The notes under the pieces: generated by a model
What the model saw: the letters and a program-made list of their open reading frames with translations, nothing else
The model's database searches: none
What the model was told of the DNA's origin: nothing
DNA from: Cytobacillus oceanisediminis 2691
GTDB taxonomy: Bacteria > Bacillota > Bacilli > Bacillales > Cytobacillaceae
DNA length: 64,000 bases
Assembly (NCBI RefSeq): GCF_000294775.2
Contig: NZ_CP015506.1
Span: 5,183,501-5,247,500 of the forward strand
Direction of reading: 5' to 3'
Made by a program: the position numbers and the translations under genes
Shown: in pieces, positions 50,993 through 60,293 of the stretch
Layout: each line of letters begins with the position of its first letter
Numbering within the stretch: the first letter of the stretch is position 1

Positions 50993-53900
50993 TTACATAT
51001 TCCGGCGGTACTGTCCACCCACTTCGTATAAAGCACGGGTGATTTGGCCAAGGCTTGCCACTTTGACGGTTTCCATCAGTTCGGCAAAAATGTTGCCGCC
51101 GCTGACTGCTGCTTCCTTCAATTGTTTCAGCGCCTCTTCCGATTTGCCTTTGTTGCGGTCCTGGAAGCTGCGCAGATTGCGGATCTGTGTTTCTTTTTCT
51201 TCCTTCGTTGCCCGTGCAAGCTCCATGTTATTCATTTCATCCTCTGAAGGAGGATTAGGATTTAAGTACGTGTTAACTCCAATAATTGGAAGCTCACCAG
51301 TGTGCTTCTTCATTTCATAATACATGGACTCATCCTGGATTTTGCCGCGCTGGTATTGAGTTTCCATGGCGCCAAGCACGCCGCCGCGGTCATTGATGCG
51401 TTCGAACTCTCTCAGCACCTGCTCTTCCACAAGGTCTGTCAATTCATCTACAATAAATGCACCCTGAAGCGGGTTTTCATTTTTCGATAATCCATGCTCT
51501 TTAGTAATGATCATCTGGATGGCCATCGCACGGCGGACAGATTCTTCTGTCGGTGTCGTAATGGCTTCATCATAAGCATTAGTATGAAGGGAGTTACAGT
51601 TATCCTGAAGCGCCATTAATGCCTGCAGCGTTGTGCGGATATCGTTAAAATCAATTTCCTGTGCATGCAGAGAGCGCCCTGAAGTCTGGATATGGTACTT
51701 CAGTTTCTGGCTTCTTTCATTGGCGCCGTACTTATCTCTCATAACCGTTGCCCAGATGCGGCGCGCCACACGGCCCAGCACCGTATACTCCGGATCAAGT
51801 CCATTGGAGAAGAAGAATGAAAGGTTTGGTGCAAAATCATTGATGTTCATGCCTCTGCTCAAATAGTACTCGACATAGGTGAAGCCATTTGCCAGTGTAA
51901 AGGCAAGCTGAGAAATCGGGTTTGCGCCCGCTTCTGCGATATGGTAACCGGAAATAGAAACAGAGTAATAATTTCGGACTTTATGGTCGATAAAGTACTG
52001 CTGGATATCCCCCATCATCCTCAAAGCAAACTCAGTCGAGAAGATACAAGTATTCTGTCCCTGATCTTCCTTTAAAATGTCAGCCTGAACCGTCCCGCGG
52101 ACAGTCTGCAGTGTTTTCGCCCTAACTTCTGTGAATTCTTCAGGTGTCAGCACGCGGCCAAGCTCCTGCTCTTTTACTTCAATCTGCTGTTCGATGGCCG
52201 TATTCATGAACATCGCCAAAATAATCGGTGCCGGCCCATTAATCGTCATCGATACAGATGTAGATGGATGGCACAAATCGAATCCTGCATACAATTTCTT
52301 CATATCATCCAGCGTACAGATGCTGACTCCGCTTTCCCCGACTTTTCCGTAAATGTCCGGGCGATAGTCAGGATCTTCCCCGTATAGGGTTACAGAATCA
52401 AACGCTGTGCTCAGACGCTTCGCGGCATCATCCTTGGACAGATAATGGAAGCGGCGATTTGTCCGTTCAGGTGTACCTTCTCCGGCAAACTGTCTCTTCG
52501 GATCTTCACCCTCGCGTTTAAATGGAAAAACACCAGCTGTATAAGGGAATGAACCCGGCACGTTTTCTCTGTATACCCAGCGGATGATTTCTCCGTAATC
52601 CTTATACTTAGGCAGTGCCACTTTTGGAATGGACAGGCCGGATAAGCTTTTTGTTTTTAAAACCGTCACGATTTCTTTATCGCGGATTTTTGTCACAAAT
52701 TGCTCGCCTGTGTATTTTTCCTTTAGATCATCCCAGCCAGCAAGGATTTTCTTTGTTTCAGCAGACAGCTTTTCTTCTGCTGCTGATTTAATGGCGTCAA
52801 GAGAAGCAATAACTTCTTCATTTCCTTCTTGTTCTTTCACAGCAAGCAGAGCCCCTTCGAGCTGGAACAGTTTGCGGGCAAGATCGGCCTGCTCCTCCGC
52901 TTTCTTGTGGTAGCCGCGGACTGTTTCAGAAACTTCGCGCAGATAATAGCGCTGTTCATTCGGGATAATCACATTCTGCTTTTCAACTTTTGCGTTTTTT
53001 GTAAAACTTGTCTTCCAGTCTGTACCTGCTTTTCCATTAATTGTTTCCACAAGTGCCGCAAACACCGCATTTGTGCCAGGATCATTAAACTGGCTGGCAA
53101 TGGTTCCGTAGACAGGCATGTCTTCCAGCTCTTTTTCAAAAAGCATCCGGCTGCGCTGGTACTGCTTTTGCACCTGCCGCATGGCATCTTCAGAACCTTT
53201 GCGCTCAAATTTATTAATGACGATCAAGTCTGCATAATCGATCATATCAATTTTCTCAAGCTGGGAAGGCGCGCCGAATTCACTTGTCATGACATACATG
53301 GAAGCATCACAAATTTCCGTAATGCCGGCATCCCCCTGCCCGATTCCGCTTGTTTCTACAATAATCAGATCAAAGCCGGCTGCTTTGACAACTGATATGG
53401 CATCCTGAATCGCAAGCGACAGCTCGCTGCGGGAATTTCTTGTTGCCAGGCTTCGCATGTAGACTCGCGGATTAAAGATGGCGTTCATGCGGATACGGTC
53501 GCCAAGAAGCGCACCGCCTGTTTTTTGCTTTGTCGGATCAACAGAAAGGATCGCAACTTTTTTCTCCGGAATTTCATTAATGAAACGGCGGATCAGTTCG
53601 TCAGTCAGCGAGCTTTTTCCAGCACCGCCTGTACCCGTAATTCCCACTACAGGTACCTGCTTTTCCAGTGACTTCACTTTCTCCATGACCGGCTCAAGCG
53701 ATGCTGCCACTTCTTTGCCTACGGTTACCTGATGCTCAGCCAGTGTAATCAGCTTGGCAATGGCATTGGTTTCCCCATCCTGAAGCTTTTCAATCTGCTC
53801 GGATGCTTCAGCTGTGAAAGTCGGGAAATCACACTCCTTGATCATTTGATCAATCATCCCCTGGAGGCCGTATTGGCGGCCATCCTCCGGAGAGAAAATC

Positions 53901-54259
53901 CTCGCGATTCCGTAGTCATGCAATTCTTTGATTTCCTTCGGGATAATGACACCGCCCCCTCCGCCATAAATGCGGATGTGGGATGCGCCCCGCTCCTTCA
54001 AAAGGTCATACATATATTTGAAGTACTCTACATGTCCTCCCTGATAAGAGGAAATAGCGATTCCCTGCACATCTTCCTGGATTGCAGCATTTACGACTTC
54101 CTCCACAGAACGGTTATGCCCGAGGTGGATGACCTCTGCACCGCTTGCCTGAATGATGCGGCGCATAATATTAATGGAAGCATCATGTCCGTCAAATAGG
54201 CTGGAAGCCGTAACGAAGCGAATATGATTTTTCGGCTTATAGACTTCTGGATTGCTCAT
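50993..54259 (-). CDS. icmF: Fused isobutyryl-CoA mutase IcmF
   Basis: This 1088-residue adenosylcobalamin enzyme interconverts isobutyryl-CoA and n-butyryl-CoA. The B12-binding domain (about 12-145) has the axial His25 in FDGHDAS. A MeaB-like GTPase chaperone domain has P-loop [12 protein letters not shown] (206-217). The C-terminal half is the mutase barrel. Fusion of chaperone and mutase is what defines IcmF. The start ([10 protein letters not shown]) follows GGGGGAG by four bases. It lies downstream of a TetR gene and near acyl-CoA dehydrogenases. Confidence 0.95.
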   Translation of the reverse strand: MSNPEVYKPKNHIRFVTASSLFDGHDASINIMRRIIQASGAEVIHLGHNRSVEEVVNAAIQEDVQGIAISSYQGGHVEYFKYMYDLLKERGASHIRIYGGGGGVIIPKEIKELHDYGIARIFSPEDGRQYGLQGMIDQMIKECDFPTFTAEASEQIEKLQDGETNAIAKLITLAEHQVTVGKEVAASLEPVMEKVKSLEKQVPVVGITGTGGAGKSSLTDELIRRFINEIPEKKVAILSVDPTKQKTGGALLGDRIRMNAIFNPRVYMRSLATRNSRSELSLAIQDAISVVKAAGFDLIIVETSGIGQGDAGITEICDASMYVMTSEFGAPSQLEKIDMIDYADLIVINKFERKGSEDAMRQVQKQYQRSRMLFEKELEDMPVYGTIASQFNDPGTNAVFAALVETINGKAGTDWKTSFTKNAKVEKQNVIIPNEQRYYLREVSETVRGYHKKAEEQADLARKLFQLEGALLAVKEQEGNEEVIASLDAIKSAAEEKLSAETKKILAGWDDLKEKYTGEQFVTKIRDKEIVTVLKTKSLSGLSIPKVALPKYKDYGEIIRWVYRENVPGSFPYTAGVFPFKREGEDPKRQFAGEGTPERTNRRFHYLSKDDAAKRLSTAFDSVTLYGEDPDYRPDIYGKVGESGVSICTLDDMKKLYAGFDLCHPSTSVSMTINGPAPIILAMFMNTAIEQQIEVKEQELGRVLTPEEFTEVRAKTLQTVRGTVQADILKEDQGQNTCIFSTEFALRMMGDIQQYFIDHKVRNYYSVSISGYHIAEAGANPISQLAFTLANGFTYVEYYLSRGMNINDFAPNLSFFFSNGLDPEYTVLGRVARRIWATVMRDKYGANERSQKLKYHIQTSGRSLHAQEIDFNDIRTTLQALMALQDNCNSLHTNAYDEAITTPTEESVRRAMAIQMIITKEHGLSKNENPLQGAFIVDELTDLVEEQVLREFERINDRGGVLGAMETQYQRGKIQDESMYYEMKKHTGELPIIGVNTYLNPNPPSEDEMNNMELARATKEEKETQIRNLRSFQDRNKGKSEEALKQLKEAAVSGGNIFAELMETVKVASLGQITRALYEVGGQYRRNM

Positions 54260-54317
54260 CGTTCTCCCCCTTGTCCGTAAGCGCAGGCAACTGTGCACTG
54301 TTGCCTGCACGCTATTA

Positions 54318-54962
54318 TTAAGCTTTTTCCGAAACTCTTCCCGGATCCTTTATTCCTTGAATAAGGAGATTGGTCTGCAGCTGGATATATTCATCGATGC
54401 TGTACATTTTCTGCAGTGACCAGCGGCGGAATGCCCACATTTGCCCCTGGACAAAAATGTTATGGGCAATCATTTTGATTTTTTTCTCCGGCAGGTCCAG
54501 TTCCCCGTTCTCGACACAAAGTGTAATGACATGCTCGAACATGCCGACCATTTCAATTTCTTTTTTCAGAACATATGGAAGCGCGTCCTTTGTCAGAGCC
54601 TTTACTTCCTGGTACATGACGAGCACTTCATCCTGCATTTCATCGACAACCTTGAAATAATCGGCGATGCCCTGTTTCAGGCTTTCAAGCGTGCCCTGTT
54701 TCGTATCAAGACCTTTTTGAAGCCGTTCAGCGACCTGGTCATAAATGCTGTCACAAACCAGATATAGTACGTCTTCCTTCGTACGGATGTATTCATAAAG
54801 CGTTCCAATACTAAAACCAGATGCCTTCGCGATCTCTCTAGTTGTTGTACGATGGAACCCTTTTTGGATAAAAAGGGTGACGGCACCTTTAATCATCTGA
54901 TCACGTCTCTTTTTGACAAGACGCTCATCTTTAACAGAAGCCTGCACTTCCCGTTTTTTCAT
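54318..54962 (-). CDS. TetR-family regulator, FadR-like
   Basis: This 214-residue repressor has the helix-turn-helix [20 protein letters not shown] near residue 40 and a helical acyl-ligand-type domain. TetR proteins in this setting (FadR of B. subtilis) bind long-chain acyl-CoA and repress beta-oxidation genes. A FadR-type operator upstream of the Fe-S oxidoreductase gene fits this. It lies 58 bases upstream of icmF and is probably co-transcribed with it. Confidence 0.85.
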   Translation of the reverse strand: MKKREVQASVKDERLVKKRRDQMIKGAVTLFIQKGFHRTTTREIAKASGFSIGTLYEYIRTKEDVLYLVCDSIYDQVAERLQKGLDTKQGTLESLKQGIADYFKVVDEMQDEVLVMYQEVKALTKDALPYVLKKEIEMVGMFEHVITLCVENGELDLPEKKIKMIAHNIFVQGQMWAFRRWSLQKMYSIDEYIQLQTNLLIQGIKDPGRVSEKA

Positions 54963-55025
54963 TGTTTACCTACCGCCTCCCGTGAATCATAATGCCTGTT
55001 TATAAATGTGTATTAACTTATGAAT

Positions 55026-55235
55026 TCTGCCCGTTGATTTCCGCTCCAGGATGCTCGCTTTCCGCGGGGCGGGCGGTGAGCATCCTCGACGCTCTGCGTC
55101 TGCGGGGTCTCACCTGTCCCGCTACTCCCGCAGGACGTTGAATAAGCTTCCCAGAAAAAACACCGCACGAAGAAAATGCGATAGCATTTTCGAGGATCTC
55201 GCACCTTCCGCTGCAATCAACTCATTGCTTAAACT
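55026..55235. repeat. Family 2 repeat between acdA and tetR
   Basis: This element of about 210 bases includes TGATTTCCGCTCC, CGCTTTCCGCGGGGCGGGCG, GTCTGCGGGGTCTCACCTG, CTACTCCCGCAGGAC, a TTGAATAAGCTTCC block and CACCTTCCGCTGCAATCAAC. Its two ends (TTGATTTCCGCT and its near complement) suggest an inverted-repeat element. It is the longest copy in the window and fills most of the 327-base gap 54963-55289. Confidence 0.8.
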
Positions 55236-55289
55236 TAGTCAGCAGCTCTAAAGACACAAATTTTACCAAAACGACCCGTTTTAGAACAT

Positions 55290-56429
55290 TTATTTCGTTA
55301 CCATACGAGAGATTACGAGACGCTGGATTTCCTGTGTGCCTTCGTAGATTTGCGTAATTTTGGCGTCACGCATGAAGCGTTCTACCGGATAATCCTTTGT
55401 ATATCCGTACCCGCCAAAGATTTGGACGGCATCTGTTGTTACTTTCATAGCCGTATCACCAGCAAGCAGTTTGGACATGGCAGATTCTTTTCCGTATGGA
55501 AGCCCTTCTGACTCCAGCCATGCTGCCTGGTACGTTAATAGTCTTGAAGCTTCAATGCTTGTGGCCATGTCTGCCAGCTTAAATCCGATTCCCTGCTGGG
55601 CAGCAATAGGCTTGCCAAACTGCTGGCGTTCTTTTGCATATTCAACTGAAGCATCCAGTGCGCCCTGCGCGATCCCGACTGCCTGGGCAGCTATGCCGTT
55701 GCGGCCGCCGTCAAGTGTCATCATGGCAATTTTAAAGCCTTCGCCTACGTTTCCTAGAACGTTCTCAACCGGAACCTTGCACTCTTCAAAAATGATTTCA
55801 GTTGTAGGTGAGGAACGAATACCCAGTTTCTTTTCCTTCTTGCCGACTGAGAAGCCTTCAAAGCCGGATTCCACGATAAACGCTGTTGTTCCTTTATGTT
55901 TGGAAGCTGGATCTGTCAGGGCAAATACAACATAGATATCTGCGATTCCGCCGTTTGTGATGAAAATTTTGCTGCCGTTTAAGACGTAATGATCACCCTC
56001 AAGACGTGCCGTTGTTCTCATTCCGCCGGCATCTGATCCGCTGCCTGGCTCAGTAAGGCCATAAGCGCCAATTTTTTCACCCTGGGCCATAGGCTTCAGG
56101 TATTTTTGCTTTTGCTCTTCGCTTCCGAATTTGAAAATCGGCCAGCCTGCCAGAGATGTATGTGCTGAAAGAGTTACACCTGTAGAGGCACATACTCTGG
56201 AAAGCTCTTCAACTGCGATGCAGTAAGCAAGGTAATCACTGCCGATTCCGCCATACTCTTCAGGCCACGGAATCCCTGTTAAGCCAAGCTCCGCCATTTT
56301 GTCGAAAATCTCTCTGTCAAAGCGCTCTTCTTCGTCGCGTTCAGCAGCAGTCGGCGCCACTTCATTCCTGGCAAAATCGCGCACCATTTTTCTGATCATT
56401 TCATGCTCTTCACTCAATTGGAAATTCAT
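55290..56429 (-). CDS. acdA: Acyl-CoA dehydrogenase
   Basis: This 379-residue flavoenzyme introduces the alpha-beta double bond in acyl-CoA and passes electrons to ETF. FAD-binding and signature segments [20 protein letters not shown] and [20 protein letters not shown] are visible, and the catalytic Glu is in [14 protein letters not shown]. It lies 63 bases downstream of a second acyl-CoA dehydrogenase. It may correspond to AcdA of B. subtilis, near rpoE; chain-length preference is unknown. Confidence 0.92.
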   Translation of the reverse strand: MNFQLSEEHEMIRKMVRDFARNEVAPTAAERDEEERFDREIFDKMAELGLTGIPWPEEYGGIGSDYLAYCIAVEELSRVCASTGVTLSAHTSLAGWPIFKFGSEEQKQKYLKPMAQGEKIGAYGLTEPGSGSDAGGMRTTARLEGDHYVLNGSKIFITNGGIADIYVVFALTDPASKHKGTTAFIVESGFEGFSVGKKEKKLGIRSSPTTEIIFEECKVPVENVLGNVGEGFKIAMMTLDGGRNGIAAQAVGIAQGALDASVEYAKERQQFGKPIAAQQGIGFKLADMATSIEASRLLTYQAAWLESEGLPYGKESAMSKLLAGDTAMKVTTDAVQIFGGYGYTKDYPVERFMRDAKITQIYEGTQEIQRLVISRMVTK

Positions 56430-56492
56430 TGTCTCTCCCTCGCTTTATATGGATTCGTTGATATATGGTGAATTCATTATTGGTCTGTTTCT

Positions 56493-57623
56493 TTACAGCT
56501 GTTTGCTGATGACAATCCGCTGAATTTCGCTTGTGCCTTCATAGATTTCGGTAATTTTGGCATCACGGAAGTAGCGCTCAACCGGGTAGTCTTCCGTGTA
56601 GCCGTAGCCGCCGAATACCTGAATGGCTTCTGTTGACACGTCTACTGCTGTTTTGGATGCAAACAGCTTTGCCATTGAGGCTTCCAGACCGCATTTAATG
56701 CCGCGCTGGCGCATGTCTGCTGCGCGATAGATTAATAGTTTTGCAGCTTCGACGCTTGTCGCCATGTCTGCAAGCTTGAATCCGACACCTTGCTGAGCAG
56801 CGATCGGCTTGCCGAACTGTACACGTTCCTTCGCATAGCTTGCGGCTGCTTCAAAGGCTGCTTCTGCGATTCCAAGCGCCTGCGAAGCAATACCGATCCG
56901 TCCGGCGTCCAGATTGGCCATCGCAATCTTGAAGCCTTCTCCTTCATTGCCGAGAAGATTTTCAGAAGGAACACGCATATCCTCAAATGTCAGCTGAAGC
57001 GTTCTTGAGCCGTGCAAGCCCATTTTGTGCTCATCCTTCCCAAATACAAGGCCTGGCGTATCTTTCTCTACAATAAAAGCGGAGATGCCTTTGCTGCCAA
57101 GCTCCGGATTTGTGGATGCAAATACAATATATACGTCTGCTTCGCCAGCATTCGTGATGAACACTTTTGAACCATTAATGACATAATGGTCTCCATCTTT
57201 TACCGCACGGGATTTCAGGCTTCCCGCATCCGAGCCTGCGCTCGGTTCAGTGAGGCAAAAAGCTCCGAGGTACTCGCCTGAAGCAAGCTTCGGAATATAT
57301 TTCTGCTTTTGCTCTTCCGTACCGAAGTAAAGGATTGGGTTTGTTCCAACCGATGTGTGGACCGATAAAATAACGCCCACTGTCGCACTCACACGGGACA
57401 GTTCATGGATGGCGATAATGTAGGAGGTAAAGTCCATTTCGGATCCGCCGTATTTTTCAGGAATCGGTATCCCCATCAGGCCAAGCTCGCCCATTTTGCG
57501 GAGAATCTCCCTTGGAAACTCGCCCTGCTCCATTTTTTCCACAAAAGGGGCGATTTCCGTTTGCGCAAAATCACGCACCATTTTCCTCATCATTTCCTGT
57601 TCTTCTGTAAATCTCAGGTTCAT
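56493..57623 (-). CDS. Acyl-CoA dehydrogenase (short-chain/MmgC-like)
   Basis: This 376-residue acyl-CoA dehydrogenase is similar along its length to the neighbour at 55290, suggesting an ancient duplication. Key segments are GAFCLTEPSAGSDAGSLKSR, VFGGYGYTEDYPVERYFRDA and EIYEGTSEIQRIVI with the catalytic Glu. Position after the hydroxyacyl-CoA dehydrogenase and thiolase genes resembles mmgC in mmgABC. It probably acts on butyryl- or branched short-chain acyl-CoA. Confidence 0.9.
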   Translation of the reverse strand: MNLRFTEEQEMMRKMVRDFAQTEIAPFVEKMEQGEFPREILRKMGELGLMGIPIPEKYGGSEMDFTSYIIAIHELSRVSATVGVILSVHTSVGTNPILYFGTEEQKQKYIPKLASGEYLGAFCLTEPSAGSDAGSLKSRAVKDGDHYVINGSKVFITNAGEADVYIVFASTNPELGSKGISAFIVEKDTPGLVFGKDEHKMGLHGSRTLQLTFEDMRVPSENLLGNEGEGFKIAMANLDAGRIGIASQALGIAEAAFEAAASYAKERVQFGKPIAAQQGVGFKLADMATSVEAAKLLIYRAADMRQRGIKCGLEASMAKLFASKTAVDVSTEAIQVFGGYGYTEDYPVERYFRDAKITEIYEGTSEIQRIVISKQL

Positions 57624-57672
57624 TTGTATACCCTCCGATGCCGCCTGGCTCTATTCAGCCGGGCTCCTGTGA

Positions 57673-58527
57673 TTATTTTTCGTAAACGTAGAAGCCTCTG
57701 CCTGTCTTCTTGCCAAGCCAGCCAGCTTTTACATATTTTCTTAACAGCGGGCATGGACGGTATTTATCATCGCCAAAGCCTTCATGCAGGGTTTCCATAA
57801 TATACAGGCATGTATCCAGGCCAATGAAATCAGCCAAAGTCAGCGGTCCCATTGGATGGTTCATGCCAAGCTTCATCACTTCATCAATGGCCTCTTTTGT
57901 CGCAACCCCTTCATAAAGCGTGAAGATTGCTTCATTAATCATCGGCATCAGGATGCGGTTGGATACGAATCCAGGAAAGTCATTCACTTCTACCGGCACT
58001 TTTTTAAGCGTCTTTGTGATGTCTTCAATGGTTTGATACACTTCGTCTGCAGTTGCAAGGCCACGGATGATTTCTACTAGCTTCATCACTGGTACCGGGT
58101 TCATAAAATGCATGCCGATGACTTTTTCCGGACGTTTTGTGGCAGCCGCGATTTCTGTGATAGGAAGGGATGATGTATTGCTTGCCAGAATCGCATGTTC
58201 TGGAGCGATTTCATCCAGCTGGCTGAAGATCTTTGTTTTAATCTCCATATTTTCAACGGCTGCTTCGATGATGAGCTCAACGTTCTTTGCGTCCTGCAGA
58301 TCAGTTGAAGCGGTTACATTTTTCAGCACTGTTTCCATGTCTTCCGCTGTCATGCGCTCTTTTTCCACCTGGCGGGAAAGATTCTTTTTAATTACGCCAA
58401 TGCCGCGTTCAACAAAATCCGGCTTTAGGTCGTTTAAGATGACGCTGTAGCCTGCCTGCGCACAAACCTGCGCGATTCCTGAACCCATTTGTCCAGCACC
58501 GATTACCATAATGTTTTTTACGTTCAT
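57673..58527 (-). CDS. 3-hydroxybutyryl-CoA dehydrogenase
   Basis: This 284-residue NAD(P) enzyme oxidises 3-hydroxyacyl-CoA to 3-ketoacyl-CoA. The Rossmann motif VIGAGQMGSGIAQVCAQAG is near residue 8. The catalytic His is in GMHFMNPVPVMKLVEII near residue 138, and a C-terminal GPLTLADFIGLDTCL follows. It resembles MmgB/Hbd. It is downstream of the thiolase gene across a 251-base gap filled by a 21-bp phased repeat. Confidence 0.93.
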   Translation of the reverse strand: MNVKNIMVIGAGQMGSGIAQVCAQAGYSVILNDLKPDFVERGIGVIKKNLSRQVEKERMTAEDMETVLKNVTASTDLQDAKNVELIIEAAVENMEIKTKIFSQLDEIAPEHAILASNTSSLPITEIAAATKRPEKVIGMHFMNPVPVMKLVEIIRGLATADEVYQTIEDITKTLKKVPVEVNDFPGFVSNRILMPMINEAIFTLYEGVATKEAIDEVMKLGMNHPMGPLTLADFIGLDTCLYIMETLHEGFGDDKYRPCPLLRKYVKAGWLGKKTGRGFYVYEK

Positions 58528-58544
58528 ATTTGTATCCTCCGATC

Positions 58545-58760
58545 TTGGGCTTTGGCCTGTATTTCTATCGATTCGGCTGGTAAATCCTGCTTTTCGGCCG
58601 GTATTTTTATGAAATTGGCCGGTAAATAGCGGATTTTGGCCGGTAAGATGTTCATATAGACCTTCATTGTTCCATGTGGCCGATAAATTGATTATTTTGG
58701 CCGTAAAATCCTAATTGCGGCCGATATGATCAGTTGCGTCTTTCGCTTGGCCGGGCTGCA
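58545..58760. repeat. Phased 21-bp repeat array
   Basis: Degenerate units of the form TTTGGCCGGTAAAT plus seven bases have their GGC cores at 58554, 58575, 58596, 58617, 58638, 58678, 58699 and 58719, with an off-phase one at 58749. Intervals are 21, 21, 21, 21, 40, 21 and 20. One unit, near 58658, is decayed. The array fills the gap between the thiolase and hydroxyacyl-CoA dehydrogenase genes. Confidence 0.8.
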
Positions 58761-58778
58761 CCGCCGTCCTAAAACAGA

Positions 58779-59966
58779 TTACTGCTTCGGAACCTCAATC
58801 ATCACCGCATCCCCCTGGCCTCCGCCGCTGCAGATGGCCGCAATGCCGATTCCGCCTCCGCGGCGCTTCAGTTCATTCATCAGTGTTAGGATGATTCTCG
58901 CTCCGCTCGCGCCGATTGGGTGTCCAAGGGCAACGGCACCGCCGTTAACATTCACTTTCTCTTCATCAAGACCGGCAATTTTTCCGCTTGTTAAAGCAAC
59001 AGCCGCAAATGCTTCGTTAATTTCAAATAGGTCAATCTCTTCCAGGGTTTTTCCTGTCTTTTTCAATAGAGCATTAATGACAAGTCCAGGGGTTTGCGGG
59101 AAATCCTTGGCTTCCACTGCAAGCGCTGTATGGCCAAGAATATAGGCTCCCGGCTTTTTGCCTTCGCGTTCTGCCCGCTCTTCGCTCATCAATACTAAGG
59201 CTGCTGCTCCGTCGTTAACGCCAGGCGCATTCCCCGCAGTGATCGTACCATCGGAGTTAAAAACCGACCCCAGCTTAGCCAGCTTTTCTAAGGAAGTATC
59301 TTTACGCGGCGATTCATCCTGGGAAACAACGATTGGCTCACCTTTTCGCTGCGGCACTTCCACCGGCACGATTTCCTCTGCCAATCTGCCGGATTCCATT
59401 GCTGCAATGGCACGTTCATGGCTTCTTAGTGCCCAGTTGTCCTGCGCTTCACGGCTGATTTCAAACTCTTTAGCTGTCGAGTTTCCGTATGTTCCCATAT
59501 GGACGCCTGTGAAGCTGCAGCTTAATCCGTCATGAACCATTAAGTCCTTAACCGTTGAATCACCCATGCGCAGCCCCCAGCGCGCTTTCGGCAAAATATA
59601 AGGAGCATTGCTCATGGATTCCATGCCCCCGGCCACGATGACTTCCTCGTCACCCGCCCGGATAATCTGATCCCCTAATGTGACGCTACGCATGCCGGAA
59701 GCACATACTTTATTGATCGTTTCCGTTTTCACTTCCCATGGCAAGCCTGCTTTTCTTGCAGCCTGACGTGAAGGGATCTGGCCCTGGCCGCCCTGGAGAA
59801 CGGTTCCGAGAATCACTTCATCTACGTCCTCTGGATTGACGCCGGCGCGGTTCAGCGCTTCTTTTACTGCAAATCCGCCAAGGTCAGAAGCTGAAAAGCT
59901 GCTAAGCGCTCCGGCAAATTTTCCAAAAGGTGTTCTTACTCCGCTAAGAATTACGGTTTTCCCCAT
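58779..59966 (-). CDS. Acetyl-CoA acetyltransferase (thiolase)
   Basis: This 395-residue thiolase cleaves 3-ketoacyl-CoA (or condenses acetyl-CoA). The nucleophilic Cys is in [18 protein letters not shown] near residue 88. The second half carries [18 protein letters not shown] and the base Cys in [16 protein letters not shown] near residue 383. MmgA of B. subtilis is the likely counterpart. AAGGGAGCG precedes the ATG. It heads a run of four beta-oxidation genes. Confidence 0.94.
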   Translation of the reverse strand: MGKTVILSGVRTPFGKFAGALSSFSASDLGGFAVKEALNRAGVNPEDVDEVILGTVLQGGQGQIPSRQAARKAGLPWEVKTETINKVCASGMRSVTLGDQIIRAGDEEVIVAGGMESMSNAPYILPKARWGLRMGDSTVKDLMVHDGLSCSFTGVHMGTYGNSTAKEFEISREAQDNWALRSHERAIAAMESGRLAEEIVPVEVPQRKGEPIVVSQDESPRKDTSLEKLAKLGSVFNSDGTITAGNAPGVNDGAAALVLMSEERAEREGKKPGAYILGHTALAVEAKDFPQTPGLVINALLKKTGKTLEEIDLFEINEAFAAVALTSGKIAGLDEEKVNVNGGAVALGHPIGASGARIILTLMNELKRRGGGIGIAAICSGGGQGDAVMIEVPKQ

Positions 59967-60081
59967 TAAGAATCGCTCCCTTGTACTATTAATTTAAAAT
60001 GTTCTAATAATTAATTTGAAAAAAAATCGGGTCTATGAAGCAGTTCTGGTTGAAGTTAAATATTAGTGAAGGCGCGTTGGC

Positions 60082-60099
60082 TGACTGAACGCTCGCTCG
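60082..60099. promoter_or_regulatory. Degenerate FadR-like site upstream of the thiolase gene
   Basis: TGACTGAACGCTCGCTCG keeps the 7-4-7 spacing of FadR boxes (TGANTGA-N4-TCANTCA), with a perfect left half and two mismatches in the right half. Confidence 0.35.
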
Positions 60100-60149
60100 A
60101 AAAAACCGCGAAATCAAAGGATTTTCTCCCTCATCAGCAAACAAGCAAA

Positions 60150-60180
60150 ATTGTAAGCGCTTTATCATATTCTATTTTAC
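60150..60180 (-). promoter_or_regulatory. Possible sigma-E promoter with cre-like site before the thiolase gene
   Basis: On the minus strand, GTAAAATA (60173-60180), 15 bases, CTTACAAT (60150-60157) resemble the sigma-E elements GTMATATT and CATACANT at 6 and 7 of 8 positions. A half-good cre, TGTAAGCGCTTTAT (60152-60165), overlaps the -10. The B. subtilis mmg operon is sigma-E driven and CcpA-repressed. The rest of the gap 59967-60293 shows no gene. Confidence 0.4.
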
Positions 60181-60293
60181 TAGAAAAATAGCAGAAATTG
60201 AAACACTTTACACAAAATTCTGGTAAAAACATTTTTCGTCAAAATGCTTTAGCTGAAATTTGCTTCAGTGCTTCAATTTCCACTTTCAATATG

